From NCBI GenBank assembly GCA_032160705.1, contig JAVHVE010000003.1:1-64000 (forward strand): a DNA stretch of 64,000 nt, read 5' to 3'. Each line of letters starts with the position of its first letter. The first letter of the stretch is position 1. This DNA is from QHXM01 sp032160705 (GTDB taxonomy: Bacteria > Acidobacteriota > Blastocatellia > Pyrinomonadales > Pyrinomonadaceae). Positions 1 to 8,167 of the stretch are shown here, piece by piece. Under the pieces are notes generated by a model. It saw only the letters and a program-made list of their open reading frames with translations, was not told the DNA's origin and did no database searches. A program made the position numbers and the translations under genes.

Positions 1-125
1 GCGTTGCCGTCGATCAACAATACTTCATGGCCCGAGGGGGTTAATGTCTGGAGCAAAAACATCCAGAGATGCGGCATGAAGTTCCGCGTCACTCCGTTGT
101 CCGGGTTGTATAAGAGTATTTTCAT
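1..125 (-). CDS. Radical SAM protein with N-terminal B12-binding domain (N-terminus only)
   Basis: Reading leftwards from an ATG at 125, the frame stays open to the window edge and gives 41 residues beginning MKILLYNPDNGVTRNFMPHL and ending GHEVLLIDGN. This is the usual opening beta strand of B12-binding-domain radical SAM proteins: a KILL-Y-NP start, then the first Rossmann-like beta-alpha-beta ending in LIDGN. No catalytic CxxxCxxC is visible because the rest lies outside the window. The substrate cannot be told. The family call rests on the short N-terminal pattern only. Confidence 0.6.
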   Translation of the reverse strand, partial: MKILLYNPDNGVTRNFMPHLWMFLLQTLTPSGHEVLLIDGN

Positions 126-304
126 AAATTCTGACTGCTCTGAATTAACTTACTTAAAACTAGGGCGGGACGTTAAATTTCGTTAAGGGGATACCTGTCG
201 GTTCCACCTTTTGGTGAAGGCGAATGGTCGCACACTCATGGCTCCAGCGCAAGTTCTGCGGGTTAAGCTCTCTCGCTTTTCTTCCGCTAGTGGCCTTCTT
301 TTCT

Positions 305-1258
305 TTAAGGTCGAAGCAAGACTTTAAGCACGCCTCGCTCGGTCGCACGTTTCATAGCGCGGACGCCGTCAGTGAGCCTGTACTCTTCGCTGATTAAGCT
401 CTCAACATCCACCGCGCCCGTTCGCAGCAAATCGAGCGCAGGCGCGAAGCGTCCGCAGCGCGACCCCACCACGCTGATCTCGTCAACGACGATGCGCGCC
501 GCATCCACAGGGGTCGTTCCATGAAAAGTTGACTTGAGGACGAGCACGCCGCGCGGGCGCAAAAGCAAGAGTGCGAGCGCAAAGCCTGACTCAGCGCCGG
601 AGGCCTCAACCGCTACATCGAACTCACGCGCACGCGCCCTCGCCTGATCGAGAGTCGCCGTCTCGATTCCGCGTGCGCCAGCTATCCGCAGCTTCTCAGG
701 ATGCTTGCCGACGAGCAGCACCTGACGGCTTGAGAGCGCGAGCGCCTGCGCGCACAACAGACCCAATTTTCCATCGCCGATCACGGCGACGCGCGTTTCC
801 TTCTCCACACGCACGCGCTCCGTAATCCCGTAAGCGGCGGCGAGCGGTTCGCAGAAGACCGCGCGCTCGTCCGGCACATCGTCTGGAACGGATAAAAGGT
901 TGACGACAGGCAATCGTAGAAACTCTGCATGAGCGCCGTCTCGGCCAACGATGCCGACCACCGTGCGATTCGGGCAATGACGCGCATCGCCACCGGCGCA
1001 CAAAGCGCAATGCCCGCAGCCCGCGTTAATCTCTCCGACCACACGACGCCCCGTCAAAGATTCGTCCGGCGCGCTTTCAACCACGCCGACGAACTCGTGC
1101 CCAATCGTGCCCTCAAATCCCGCGTAGCCGCGCACGATCTCCACATCCGTGTTGCAAATCCCGCTCAAAAGAACGCGCACCACAGCCTCGCCCGCGCTCT
1201 GCGGCTTCGCAATTTCCGCAACGGTCAACTTGCCGGTTTCATAGCGTAAGGAAAGCAT
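305..1258 (-). CDS. Zinc-dependent medium-chain alcohol dehydrogenase family protein
   Basis: 317 residues with the complete MDR layout. The catalytic zinc region has Cys35 and His54-Glu55 (IGHEFVG). A structural zinc lobe carries Cys81, Cys84, Cys87 and Cys95. A Rossmann NAD(P) motif GDGKLG lies at residues 161-166. It should oxidise an alcohol or polyol, or reduce the matching carbonyl; the substrate is not evident, and it resembles threonine or sorbitol dehydrogenase-like members. It is slightly shorter than typical members (about 340). The ATG follows directly on a heptad inverted repeat (1261-1389), and no Shine-Dalgarno sequence is seen between them. Confidence 0.85.
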   Translation of the reverse strand: MLSLRYETGKLTVAEIAKPQSAGEAVVRVLLSGICNTDVEIVRGYAGFEGTIGHEFVGVVESAPDESLTGRRVVGEINAGCGHCALCAGGDARHCPNRTVVGIVGRDGAHAEFLRLPVVNLLSVPDDVPDERAVFCEPLAAAYGITERVRVEKETRVAVIGDGKLGLLCAQALALSSRQVLLVGKHPEKLRIAGARGIETATLDQARARAREFDVAVEASGAESGFALALLLLRPRGVLVLKSTFHGTTPVDAARIVVDEISVVGSRCGRFAPALDLLRTGAVDVESLISEEYRLTDGVRAMKRATERGVLKVLLRP

Positions 1259-1260
1259 AA

Positions 1261-1389
1261 AGTCAGGAGTCAGAATACAGAAGTCAGGAGTCAGAATAAA
1301 AGAAAATCTGTTGCAGCGGTTTCCGCCTTATTATTCTGACTCCTGACTTCTGTCTCCTGTATTCTGCTTTTCGCTGTCTCCTGCTTTTC
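1261..1389. repeat. Heptad inverted repeat, family A (element A1)
   Basis: The left arm (about 1261-1298) is built of 7-mers of the type AGTCAGG/AGTCAGA/ATACAGA. The right arm (about 1331-1388) is their reverse complement (CTGACTC, CTGACTT and so on). The loop contains TTGCAGCGGTTTCCGCC, shared with other family A elements. It fills the whole space between two minus-strand genes. Confidence 0.9.
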
Positions 1390-1894
1390 AAAAACTCTTC
1401 GTCCTCGCGTAGACGTTGCCGGGGTTGAGTTCGATGGTTTGCTGGCGTCCGGCGACGTTGACGGGCAAGCGCCATTCGACGTTCTGCGAGCCGGAGAGCA
1501 GGGCGTGTATCCACCAACGGCCAGGGGTGAGCGTGACGGTTGCCTGTCCGCGTTCGTCGAGGCGCGCTTTAACGGGGGCGCGCCCCTGCATGCGCTCGTT
1601 CAGGAAATCTTCAAACCGCACGCCGGGGCGCGGCTCAAAGCCGTATTCGCGCTGCACAGCCGAGAGGTCAACCGGATAAAGCTGGACGGGAATATTCACG
1701 GTCGCTTCCGGGTCTCTCACTGAAGGCCGCAGGACGATCAAGAGCGTCGTCTTGCTCGCAGCCTCTTGCGTTGTCTCAAGCCCGCCGCCCGGCATCCGCT
1801 GATAGATGTTCCAGCCCGCCCCGATGAGCGCAGTCAAAAGCGCCACGCGCAAAACGCCTGTGACAAGATTGTAAGTGGGGCTTTGTGCGTTCAC
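1388..1894 (-). CDS. Hypothetical single-pass membrane protein
   Basis: 168 residues. An N-terminal hydrophobic segment (about residues 10-27, VTGVLRVALLTALIGAGWNI) is followed by a soluble part of beta-rich appearance. The end (TPGRWWIHALLSG ... ELNPGNVYARTKSF) looks like a small beta-sandwich that could face the periplasm. I do not recognise a named family. The stop codon abuts repeat element A1, which separates it from the downstream dehydrogenase gene. It could also be a secreted protein with an uncleaved signal anchor. Confidence 0.65.
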   Translation of the reverse strand: MNAQSPTYNLVTGVLRVALLTALIGAGWNIYQRMPGGGLETTQEAASKTTLLIVLRPSVRDPEATVNIPVQLYPVDLSAVQREYGFEPRPGVRFEDFLNERMQGRAPVKARLDERGQATVTLTPGRWWIHALLSGSQNVEWRLPVNVAGRQQTIELNPGNVYARTKSF

Positions 1895-1949
1895 CTGGAT
1901 GTTCTAAATCGAAGGGATTGAATCAATTCTTTTCCGTAATTGGATTTAA

Positions 1950-2198
1950 TTAAATTAAACCGTTCTCGCGAAGCGCTCGCTCAAGCTCCGCATCGTCCGG
2001 CGTGGAGAGTGTCTGCGCGCCCAGTTTCACGGTCGGCTTACGCTCCCTTCCGTCATTTTGTTCTTTCACCCACCGGGCAGCTTGCTCGTCCTCTTCGATG
2101 TTCACGTAATCGTAGGCCACGCCCAGACTGTCCAGGTGTTTGAGCGTGCGCCGCGTATCCTCGCACCAATCCGCGCCGTAAACCTTGACCCTCTCCAT
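1950..2198 (-). CDS. Glutaredoxin-like (mycoredoxin-type) protein
   Basis: 82 residues, VKVYGADWCEDTRR near the start. This is a thioredoxin-fold strand followed by the active site Cys12-Glu-Asp-Thr15, so only the N-terminal catalytic cysteine is present and a monothiol mechanism is expected. KPTVKLG supplies the cis-proline region and LSTPDDAEL the C-terminal helix. A small cytosolic thiol-disulfide exchange protein is the likely role. I start at ATG 2198 rather than the longer frame to 2297 because AGGTGG lies just upstream and the extra N-terminus does not look like protein. It is divergent from the PhyH gene across about 80 bp. Confidence 0.8.
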   Translation of the reverse strand: MERVKVYGADWCEDTRRTLKHLDSLGVAYDYVNIEEDEQAARWVKEQNDGRERKPTVKLGAQTLSTPDDAELERALRENGLI

Positions 2199-2276
2199 TT
2201 CGTTTCCACCTTTTTGATTGTTTGTCCATATAATAGCGAAGTCGGGCGCATTTGTATAAAAGGCATTGAGAGGATA

Positions 2277-3119
2277 ATGAGACTGACAGACCAACAACTA
2301 GCTCAATACGAACGAGACGGATTTCTGGTCATCAAGGATTTTACGTCTTTGGACGAGTGCGACTGCTTGCGTGAGCGAGCCCTCGAACTCGTCGCACAGT
2401 TTGACCCGTCCGAGTTCATTTCCATCTTCTCCACACGTGAACAGACCCGCACCAGCGACGAATACTTTTTAAACTCCGGCGACAAAATTCGCTTCTTCTT
2501 TGAAGAAGAAGCTTTCGACGAGCGGGGACATTTGCGCCAGAGTAAGGAGCGTTCGATTAACAAAATCGGCCACGCTCTGCATGACCTCGACCCGATCTTC
2601 AATCGTTTCTCCCGCAGAGAGGAGCTGGCTGCGCTTGTCTCCGATCTGAAATACAAACAACCGCTGCTCATCCAGTCAATGTATATCTTCAAGCAGCCCA
2701 ATATTGGCGGAGAAGTCACCTGCCATCAGGACGCCACTTTTCTCCACACAGAACCGATGAGCGTCACCGGCCTCTGGTTCGCGCTCGAAGATGCGACCCG
2801 CGAGAACGGTTGCCTGTGGGCGATTCGCGGCGGGCACAAGCGTGGACTCAAATCGCACTTCGTCCGTACAAGGAATGACACCACCCTCTTTAGAGTTTAC
2901 GACGAGACCCCCTGGCCGTTGAATCAACTCATCCCGCTCGAAGTGACAAAGGGAACGCTCATCATCCTTGACGGGCTGCTGCCACACATGAGTTTCGTCA
3001 ACAGGTCTGAGAGATCGCGCCACGCCTACACGCTGCACGTCATCGAAGGCACTTCACATTACCGCCCTAACAACTGGCTGCGCCGCGCGCCCGAAATGCC
3101 ACCGCGCGGCTTTGAGTAA
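2277..3119 (+). CDS. Phytanoyl-CoA dioxygenase (PhyH) family protein
   Basis: 280 residues. The opening (LTDQQLAQYERDGFLVIKDF) is typical of PhyH-family Fe(II)/2-oxoglutarate oxygenases. The metal-binding HxD is His150-Gln-Asp152 (CHQDATF) and His237 (LLPHMSF) is the probable distal iron ligand. Arginines after it (RSERSRHAY) could bind 2-oxoglutarate. It probably hydroxylates a small molecule or lipid; the substrate is unknown. The start is ATG 2277, where homology-like sequence begins; a frame open back to 2058 overlaps the divergent glutaredoxin gene and is rejected. It stands alone, with no operon partner. Confidence 0.85.
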   Translation: MRLTDQQLAQYERDGFLVIKDFTSLDECDCLRERALELVAQFDPSEFISIFSTREQTRTSDEYFLNSGDKIRFFFEEEAFDERGHLRQSKERSINKIGHALHDLDPIFNRFSRREELAALVSDLKYKQPLLIQSMYIFKQPNIGGEVTCHQDATFLHTEPMSVTGLWFALEDATRENGCLWAIRGGHKRGLKSHFVRTRNDTTLFRVYDETPWPLNQLIPLEVTKGTLIILDGLLPHMSFVNRSERSRHAYTLHVIEGTSHYRPNNWLRRAPEMPPRGFE

Positions 3120-3191
3120 GAGACATCTATTATCCCTTTGTCGCATGGTTCTCAAGCGGATGCTTTGCAACTTTCGGCGCAACATTTAGCA

Positions 3192-3218
3192 TTGACAGCC
3201 AACATCTTGAGGTATAAA
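3192..3218 (+). promoter_or_regulatory. Possible sigma70-type promoter
   Basis: TTGACA at 3192-3197 and TATAAA at 3213-3218 are separated by 15 bp, shorter than the ideal 17. The site lies about 50 bp upstream of the secreted-protein gene at 3271. The two boxes are good but the spacing makes this tentative. Confidence 0.35.
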
Positions 3219-3270
3219 AACCCATGTCGTTATCGTCCGCATATCTTCGACGGAGACCGGAGAATCTGCC

Positions 3271-3804
3271 ATGCGAAAAAAGATGCTCGCCACATTTTTT
3301 GTTTTAATAGTTATCAACTTTACTTACGGCTCACAAAATACGGCGAATTGGATCAAGTACACTTCCACCGAGGGACGCTTTAGCGTTCTGCTGCCGAGTC
3401 AGCCGAAGCTTTTGACGCAATCCGCAAAGGCCCCTGATGATGCCCAGATCACGCAGCATGCAGTCTATTCCGAAGAGCCGTATGGCCTCTATATGATCGG
3501 GTATTTCGATAAACCGGCGGGGATGACCTACTCGCTTGACGTAGGGCAGGACGCATTTGTGAAAGCCAACAACGGGACTTTGCTGAGCGAGAAGAAAATC
3601 GCTTTGGACGGCCATGAGGGACGCGACCTGCTTGTTTCGTCGAATACTTCGTCAGTAGAGACCATCACGCACGCCTGGCTTATTGATGCTGGAAACATCA
3701 TCTATGCGATTCAGTTCATCCATCTCAAATCGGCTGATCCGACGCTCACCTCAAAATATGATGCTACGTATTTTGACTCCTTCAAAATTAGCAAGGATAA
3801 ATAG
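3271..3804 (+). CDS. Hypothetical secreted protein
   Basis: 177 residues. Residues 1-20 (MRKKMLATFFVLIVINFTYG) form a signal peptide, and SQ follows the probable cleavage site. The mature part begins with WIKYTSTEGRFSVLLPSQPK, a pattern seen in small exported proteins with a PsbP-like or lipoprotein-like beta fold, and ends with KYDATYFDSFKI. No catalytic motif is visible. It is expected in the periplasm or at the outer surface. It is a single gene, with a possible promoter at 3192-3218. Confidence 0.7.
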   Translation: MRKKMLATFFVLIVINFTYGSQNTANWIKYTSTEGRFSVLLPSQPKLLTQSAKAPDDAQITQHAVYSEEPYGLYMIGYFDKPAGMTYSLDVGQDAFVKANNGTLLSEKKIALDGHEGRDLLVSSNTSSVETITHAWLIDAGNIIYAIQFIHLKSADPTLTSKYDATYFDSFKISKDK

Positions 3805-4134
3805 CGTCACTCAAAGCACAGCTTCGTCTTCTCATATCTCTCTTGCAAAATGCCTGAACTGCATGTAGGCTTCCTAGCCAAGTAGGTGATACGCATGAAA
3901 AAATTTCGTTAGGACAACCGAGTAAGCGAGAAGCGTAGGCGTTCCGCCAACGGTCTCCGCCAACAGGAGACTCCGGTGGAGATAAGCTGTCGGTGCGCGC
4001 TCCCCAAAGCGTGCGCTCGCGCTCTCTTATCAACTTATCTCGGTCTCACCGTCCACAATCTAAATCCAACTCAAATCGTTTTGTTTTCGGTTGCGTCGCG
4101 TCCCTGTGCGATTGCATCCGACGAGGTTTTTGGT
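3805..4134. other. Intergenic region with imperfect palindromes
   Basis: No convincing coding frame. Between about 3910 and 4045 there are several short mirrored stretches: CGTAGGCGTTCC, GGTCTCC...GGAGACTCC, and a larger GATAAG ... CTTATC pair around 3980-4040 enclosing GCGCGCTC/GTGCGCTCGCGC. These could be a decayed repeat or a leader hairpin ahead of the ABC exporter genes. No heptad pattern is seen here. Confidence 0.4.
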
Positions 4135-4956
4135 ATGACACATCCGGCCATAGAGGTGCGCGACCTGCGCAAGATGTTCCGCAAGCGTAAAGGTCTGTTC
4201 AAGACAAAAGTCCCCGCGGAATGGGCGCTCGATAATGTTTCGTTCGAGGTGGCGCAGGGCGAGACCTACGGGCTGCTGGGGCCGAACGGCTCAGGCAAGT
4301 CAACGCTGATTCGCATTCTCTCCACGCTGCTCATCGCCGACGGAGGTACGGTGCGCCTGCTGGGACATCGTCTTCCCGAAGAGCAAAACGCTGTCCGACG
4401 CCTCATTGGTCGTGTCAGCGTGGATGCTGCCTTCTACAAAAAACTCTCGGCGCGCGAGAACCTGCTCTACACGGCGCTGCTCTACGGGCTCAAGCCATCT
4501 ACCGCCGAAAAACAGGCGATGGAGGCGCTCGAACAACTGGGAATCGAAGAGCGAAAGTTTTCCGCTCCGCTCGAAGAGATGAGTCGCGGGATGCAGCAGA
4601 AGATCAGCATCGTGCGCGCCTTGATGCTCAACCCGCCGCTGCTTCTGCTGGACGAGCCGACGACCGGCCTTGACCCGAAGAGCCGCCGCGATGTGCAGAC
4701 CTTTCTCGAAAATTTGCGGCGGCGCGAGGGCACGACCATTCTGCTCACCACGCACGACATGGCGGAGGCCGAGCGTCTTTGCGCCCGGATTGGTTTTCTT
4801 GCTCATGGAAAGCTGGTCGCCGAAGGAACAGCCGACGCGCTTAAACGACAGGCGGGAGTTGAGAATCTGGATGACGCTTTCATCAAGCTCGCGGGCGAAG
4901 AGTTGCAGAAAGAGGAAGCGGAAGCGGAAGCGTTGGAAGTGCTGGAGGAAGTGTAA
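4135..4956 (+). CDS. ABC-2 type exporter, ATP-binding protein
   Basis: 273 residues. Walker A GPNGSGKST lies at about residues 49-57, the signature appears as the SRGMQQK variant, Walker B is LLLLDEPTTGLDP, and the switch histidine is in TTHDMAEAERL. This is the DrrA/CcmA-like group that powers ABC-2 permeases for drugs, polysaccharides or lipids. A short acidic tail (EELQKEEAEAEALEVLEEV) is unusual. The start is ATG 4135 because MTHPAIEVRDL begins the conserved domain. It overlaps the permease start by one base (TAATG), so the two are translationally coupled. Confidence 0.9.
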   Translation: MTHPAIEVRDLRKMFRKRKGLFKTKVPAEWALDNVSFEVAQGETYGLLGPNGSGKSTLIRILSTLLIADGGTVRLLGHRLPEEQNAVRRLIGRVSVDAAFYKKLSARENLLYTALLYGLKPSTAEKQAMEALEQLGIEERKFSAPLEEMSRGMQQKISIVRALMLNPPLLLLDEPTTGLDPKSRRDVQTFLENLRRREGTTILLTTHDMAEAERLCARIGFLAHGKLVAEGTADALKRQAGVENLDDAFIKLAGEELQKEEAEAEALEVLEEV

Positions 4957-5792
4957 TGGAAAGAAGTATGGAACGAACTCTGCGCCAGACGTGGGCCTTC
5001 ATGTTCCGGGGCTATCACCTGACCAGACGCTACATCTCTTGGGTGATCGTCTTCAATTTCTACGCGCTGACGACATCGGCCACAGTGGCCTTGATCGGCG
5101 TGGCGGCGGGTGACTATCAACTGACGTTGACGCTCGTCGTCGGCGCGTTGCAGTGGAACTTTCTCTCGGTACTCTACAGTGAGATCGCCATGTCAATCGG
5201 CTACGAGCGCTGGGAGGGAACGCTCGAATACACTTTCATGGCTCCGGTCTCCCGCGTGGTGCACCTGGCGGGCTTGAGCCTTTACTCGCTCTGCAACAGC
5301 ATCGTGCAGACAATCATCGTGCTGTTCGGCCTGATGCTCTTTACGAATATAAATTTCGCGGGCGCGAATCTCTTCGGCGTCGCGGTCGTGCTGCTTGTCA
5401 GCACGCTGGCTTTCGTCGGTTTGGGGTTGATGGCCGCCGCCCTGCCCGTGATGAGTCCTGAGCGCGGGGCTGAAGCGACGCACATTTTTCAGGGACTGCT
5501 GTTGCTGGTTTCAGGCGTCTACTATCCCGTAGAGGTTCTTCCACACTGGCTTCAGCCGCTCTCGTGGTTGTCGCCCGCGACCTATTCTCTGGCGGCCTGC
5601 CGCAAGCTGGTGGGCATAGGCAATCCCGCCTCCACGCCGGAGCATCTGGCGGGCGCAGGGATTTCGGCGATCACGAGAGAGCTAATGATCCTGGCCTTGA
5701 TGGGAGTCGTGCTGATTCCGCTCGGCCTCTGGGTCTTCGGGCGTGTCGAGCGATGGGCGAAGCACACGGGGAAACTGAAGAGAACGGGATGA
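4956..5792 (+). CDS. ABC-2 type exporter, permease protein
   Basis: 278 residues with about six hydrophobic segments typical of ABC-2 permeases, starting with YISWVIVFNFYALTTSATVALIG, where the quote is split by charged turns. The late segment LLLLVSGVYYPVEVLP with its following PLSWLSPATY matches the conserved ABC-2 signature near the last helices. It pairs with the ATPase directly upstream to form an inner-membrane exporter of unknown substrate. A short hairpin (5843-5862) follows. Confidence 0.88.
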   Translation: MERSMERTLRQTWAFMFRGYHLTRRYISWVIVFNFYALTTSATVALIGVAAGDYQLTLTLVVGALQWNFLSVLYSEIAMSIGYERWEGTLEYTFMAPVSRVVHLAGLSLYSLCNSIVQTIIVLFGLMLFTNINFAGANLFGVAVVLLVSTLAFVGLGLMAAALPVMSPERGAEATHIFQGLLLLVSGVYYPVEVLPHWLQPLSWLSPATYSLAACRKLVGIGNPASTPEHLAGAGISAITRELMILALMGVVLIPLGLWVFGRVERWAKHTGKLKRTG

Positions 5793-5842
5793 AAAACAAA
5801 TCGCCGTCTCAAGTGAATCATCGCCTTGCGGAGCAGCCGGGA

Positions 5843-5862
5843 GGCGCTACAGGCGTAGCGCC
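5843..5862. terminator. Small palindrome between convergent genes
   Basis: GGCGCTACAGGCGTAGCGCC forms an 8-bp stem with a 4-base loop. It sits between the convergent exporter permease and the membrane protein at 5847 and overlaps the last codons of the latter. It could slow transcription from both sides, but there is no T-run, so terminator function is uncertain. Confidence 0.4.
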
Positions 5863-6461
5863 CCATGAACTCCTCTGAGCCTGGAGGCGGCTCCCAGCCA
5901 CAGCGCAATGGCGCTGCCAATGCCGATCACCGCGCCCCATAAAAAAATGCGTCCTGGCGAGGCGTCACCGGTATTGGCATAGACCGGCAACAGAAACATC
6001 GTGACGAGCGCCAGCAAACAAAGAAGTAAGCCAATGATGTAATCAAAACGCATCCGCAGGATCGGCGCAAGGGCAAAGAAATGTAAGCCGACAATCAAAG
6101 CAACAACAGGCGGAATGTACTCAGGGCGCTGAAGCCTGAAGCCCAGCGTAAAGGTCGCGCCGATGGCAATCCCCTGAACCATATTGACGATCCCGAATCC
6201 TCGCTTAACCCGCGCGATGCGCTCAAGCATCTCCGAACTCAAAGCATCCGGCGGCAGGCGCAAGACTTGACGAAGAGTATTGATACTGACAATCAACAGC
6301 GACAAAACACAAAGCGCCAGGATGATTGCAACCCATGGCTCGGCCTGAGACCCCAGCGACCACACGCCGAAAATCGCCCACGCGCTTCCCAGCACGGTGA
6401 AAACCACCGCGCCGATGCACGCATTGAGAAGCTGACCTCGAAAGCGTGTTTGTTGAATCAC
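5847..6461 (-). CDS. Hypothetical multi-pass membrane protein
   Basis: 204 residues with about six hydrophobic helices, for example LLNACIGAVVFTVLGSAWAI, AIILALCVLSLLIVSI, IPPVVALIVGLHFFALAPIL and IIGLLLCLLALVTMFLLPV. Charged loops (LERIARVKRGFG) lie between them. The pattern is that of small uncharacterised inner-membrane proteins; no transport or enzymatic motif is seen. It converges with the ABC exporter genes and lies about 100 bp from the GDPD gene, which is on the same strand upstream, so co-transcription with it is possible. Confidence 0.65.
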   Translation of the reverse strand: MIQQTRFRGQLLNACIGAVVFTVLGSAWAIFGVWSLGSQAEPWVAIILALCVLSLLIVSINTLRQVLRLPPDALSSEMLERIARVKRGFGIVNMVQGIAIGATFTLGFRLQRPEYIPPVVALIVGLHFFALAPILRMRFDYIIGLLLCLLALVTMFLLPVYANTGDASPGRIFLWGAVIGIGSAIALWLGAASRLRGVHGALRL

Positions 6462-6564
6462 AGAGATTTACTCTGGCTAGCGATTCCACCTCTGATGACG
6501 CCCAGCGCCGGAACCTTTGACGGCCTGGCGCGAGAGAACGTGGTGGAGCGAAGGAAGGTCATTC

Positions 6565-7362
6565 TTACAGACGACCCAGGAGTTGTAAAAGTGTCTGGGG
6601 ATAGTCTGTGATGATGCCGTCTACACCGAGCGCTCTCATGCGCTCCATTTCCTGAGGCTCATTCACCGTCCAGGCATGAACTTTCAGATTTAAGCTGTGA
6701 GCCTTATCAACGAATCTTTGCGTGATGACAGGGAGGATGAGCTTTGAATGCCACTGAATCGCATCTGTGTTGGGCCTGTAATCCCAATCGAAGATTCTAC
6801 TCAAAGCTTGAAATTCCGCTATTTCAAGCACCGAAGCGGAGGTTGCGACTTCCGGGCATTCGCGGCGAAATTCGTGTAACACGCTGTTCCAGCCCGAAGC
6901 GACCAGCACTCTCTCGGTCATTTCATAATCCCGGATCAGTTTGCCAAAGTGCGCGACCAGTGAAGGCTCTTTCTGCTTGATCTCGATATTCATGCGAACG
7001 TCCCGGCTCTGAAAAGTCTCGAACACTTCTCGCAAGGAGGGTACTCTGATGCCAGTCCCTCTTAACGCAGGCCAGCGGGCGGCAGCATCCAGTTCCTTGA
7101 TCTCATCGTATTTTAATTCCGCAATCAAACCCGTCCCGTCTGTCGTTTGGTCAATGGTCTTGTTGTGCATCAGGACGAGCACGTCGTCGGCAGTTTTATG
7201 AACGTCCATCTCCAATACGTCAACGCCGATCTTGAGGGACTGCTCGAAGGCAAAGATGGTTTCCTCCGGCCACTGACCGCCACCGCCCCGGTGCGCGATC
7301 ACCTCTGGAAAATTTTTGCTCTTCTGGAAAAAAGGCCGGTCTCCGCCTATCGGTCTCAGCAT
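6565..7362 (-). CDS. Glycerophosphodiester phosphodiesterase
   Basis: 265 residues of the GDPD TIM-barrel family. His24-Arg25 (VIAHRGG), Glu51 and Asp53 (LEMDVH), and His66 (LMHNK) supply the general acid-base pair and metal site; WPEET is the conserved PENT/PEET turn. The C-terminal KVHAWTVNEPQEMERM is the hallmark VWTVN block. It hydrolyses glycerophosphodiesters to glycerol-3-phosphate and an alcohol. The start is ATG 7362 because AAGGAG lies 8 bases upstream; a longer frame to 7401 has no such site. No signal peptide is seen, so it is cytosolic (UgpQ-like). Confidence 0.9.
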   Translation of the reverse strand: MLRPIGGDRPFFQKSKNFPEVIAHRGGGGQWPEETIFAFEQSLKIGVDVLEMDVHKTADDVLVLMHNKTIDQTTDGTGLIAELKYDEIKELDAAARWPALRGTGIRVPSLREVFETFQSRDVRMNIEIKQKEPSLVAHFGKLIRDYEMTERVLVASGWNSVLHEFRRECPEVATSASVLEIAEFQALSRIFDWDYRPNTDAIQWHSKLILPVITQRFVDKAHSLNLKVHAWTVNEPQEMERMRALGVDGIITDYPQTLLQLLGRL

Positions 7363-7509
7363 TTGACATCTCCTTTTGAGGATGCGCCGTGCTACATCCA
7401 CCCTCTCTCTAATCCGCTAGGAAAAATTGCCTGCGCCTGACACGACTTTCCCGGTTAATACTTTCATGATGAAAGACCTTCTCTTGAGGCGTCCGCGTTG
7501 AATGAGTTG

Positions 7510-7893
7510 TCAGGCGCGCCCATGCCGCAGACGCCTCGCCTCCAATAGCTCCGCCTTGAGCAGTCCACGCAACGCCGGATTACTCACCGCCGCCTCATCC
7601 CCCAGCTTCACATGCCTCAGATTCTTACCCGTGCCCTCAAGTAATCCTTTCGGGTCTGGCAACGATGTTCCGTGATTGAAACCTAAGTTCACACGTTCTT
7701 TGTGCGGCATGAGGAAGAACACCAATCCAGCCATTTTGTTTCTCTCCAAACCATACCGGATGACTTTCAGCACAGGGTAGACATGCTCTGACACGTCAGG
7801 CACAACGTCAAAGATCAGAGCGCGCACGCTACGTGCAATGGCTTGGATATGAGGATGGTAGGAAGAGAGTAAATCATCAAATTCTGTGCTCAT
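7510..7893 (-). CDS. DUF1801 (YdhG-like) domain protein
   Basis: 127 residues. HPHIQAIARSVRALIFDVVP followed by EHVYPVLKVIRYGL and VNLGFNHGTSLPDPKGLLEG is the pattern of DUF1801 proteins, an alpha+beta fold of unknown biochemical role. The end (RHVKLGDEAAVSNPALRGLL) also matches. The start is ATG 7893, with GAGG upstream; the earlier ATG at 7908 lacks one. It is a single gene between the GDPD gene and purF. Confidence 0.75.
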   Translation of the reverse strand: MSTEFDDLLSSYHPHIQAIARSVRALIFDVVPDVSEHVYPVLKVIRYGLERNKMAGLVFFLMPHKERVNLGFNHGTSLPDPKGLLEGTGKNLRHVKLGDEAAVSNPALRGLLKAELLEARRLRHGRA

Positions 7894-8167
7894 CTGTTTA
7901 CCTCGCAAGCTTTATATAGGTTGCATGCCTCATGGCGCCTAACTATATATTAGACCCGCTCAAGCGAGAGTTATAACACGCCTTTGAGGAAAGATAACAC
8001 TTGCAGGCTGGCGATTATCCTCAGAAAATCTTGAGTCGTAAATAAGATAGACTTTGGTGCTGCGCCCCCTCAGCTTGCGGCGAGCCCGATGATTTACTAA
8101 GCTGCAATTCATCGAAAACTGTTGTCAGCCGTGCTCAACAAAAAAGCGCGGGGATGAGGAAACATTC

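Noticed and set aside
4..186. 60-residue open frame on the plus strand
   Set aside because: It lies opposite the radical SAM start and has no recognisable content.
2058..2276. Upstream extension of the PhyH frame
   Set aside because: It overlaps the divergent glutaredoxin gene and has no family resemblance; an ATG at 2277 starts the conserved domain.
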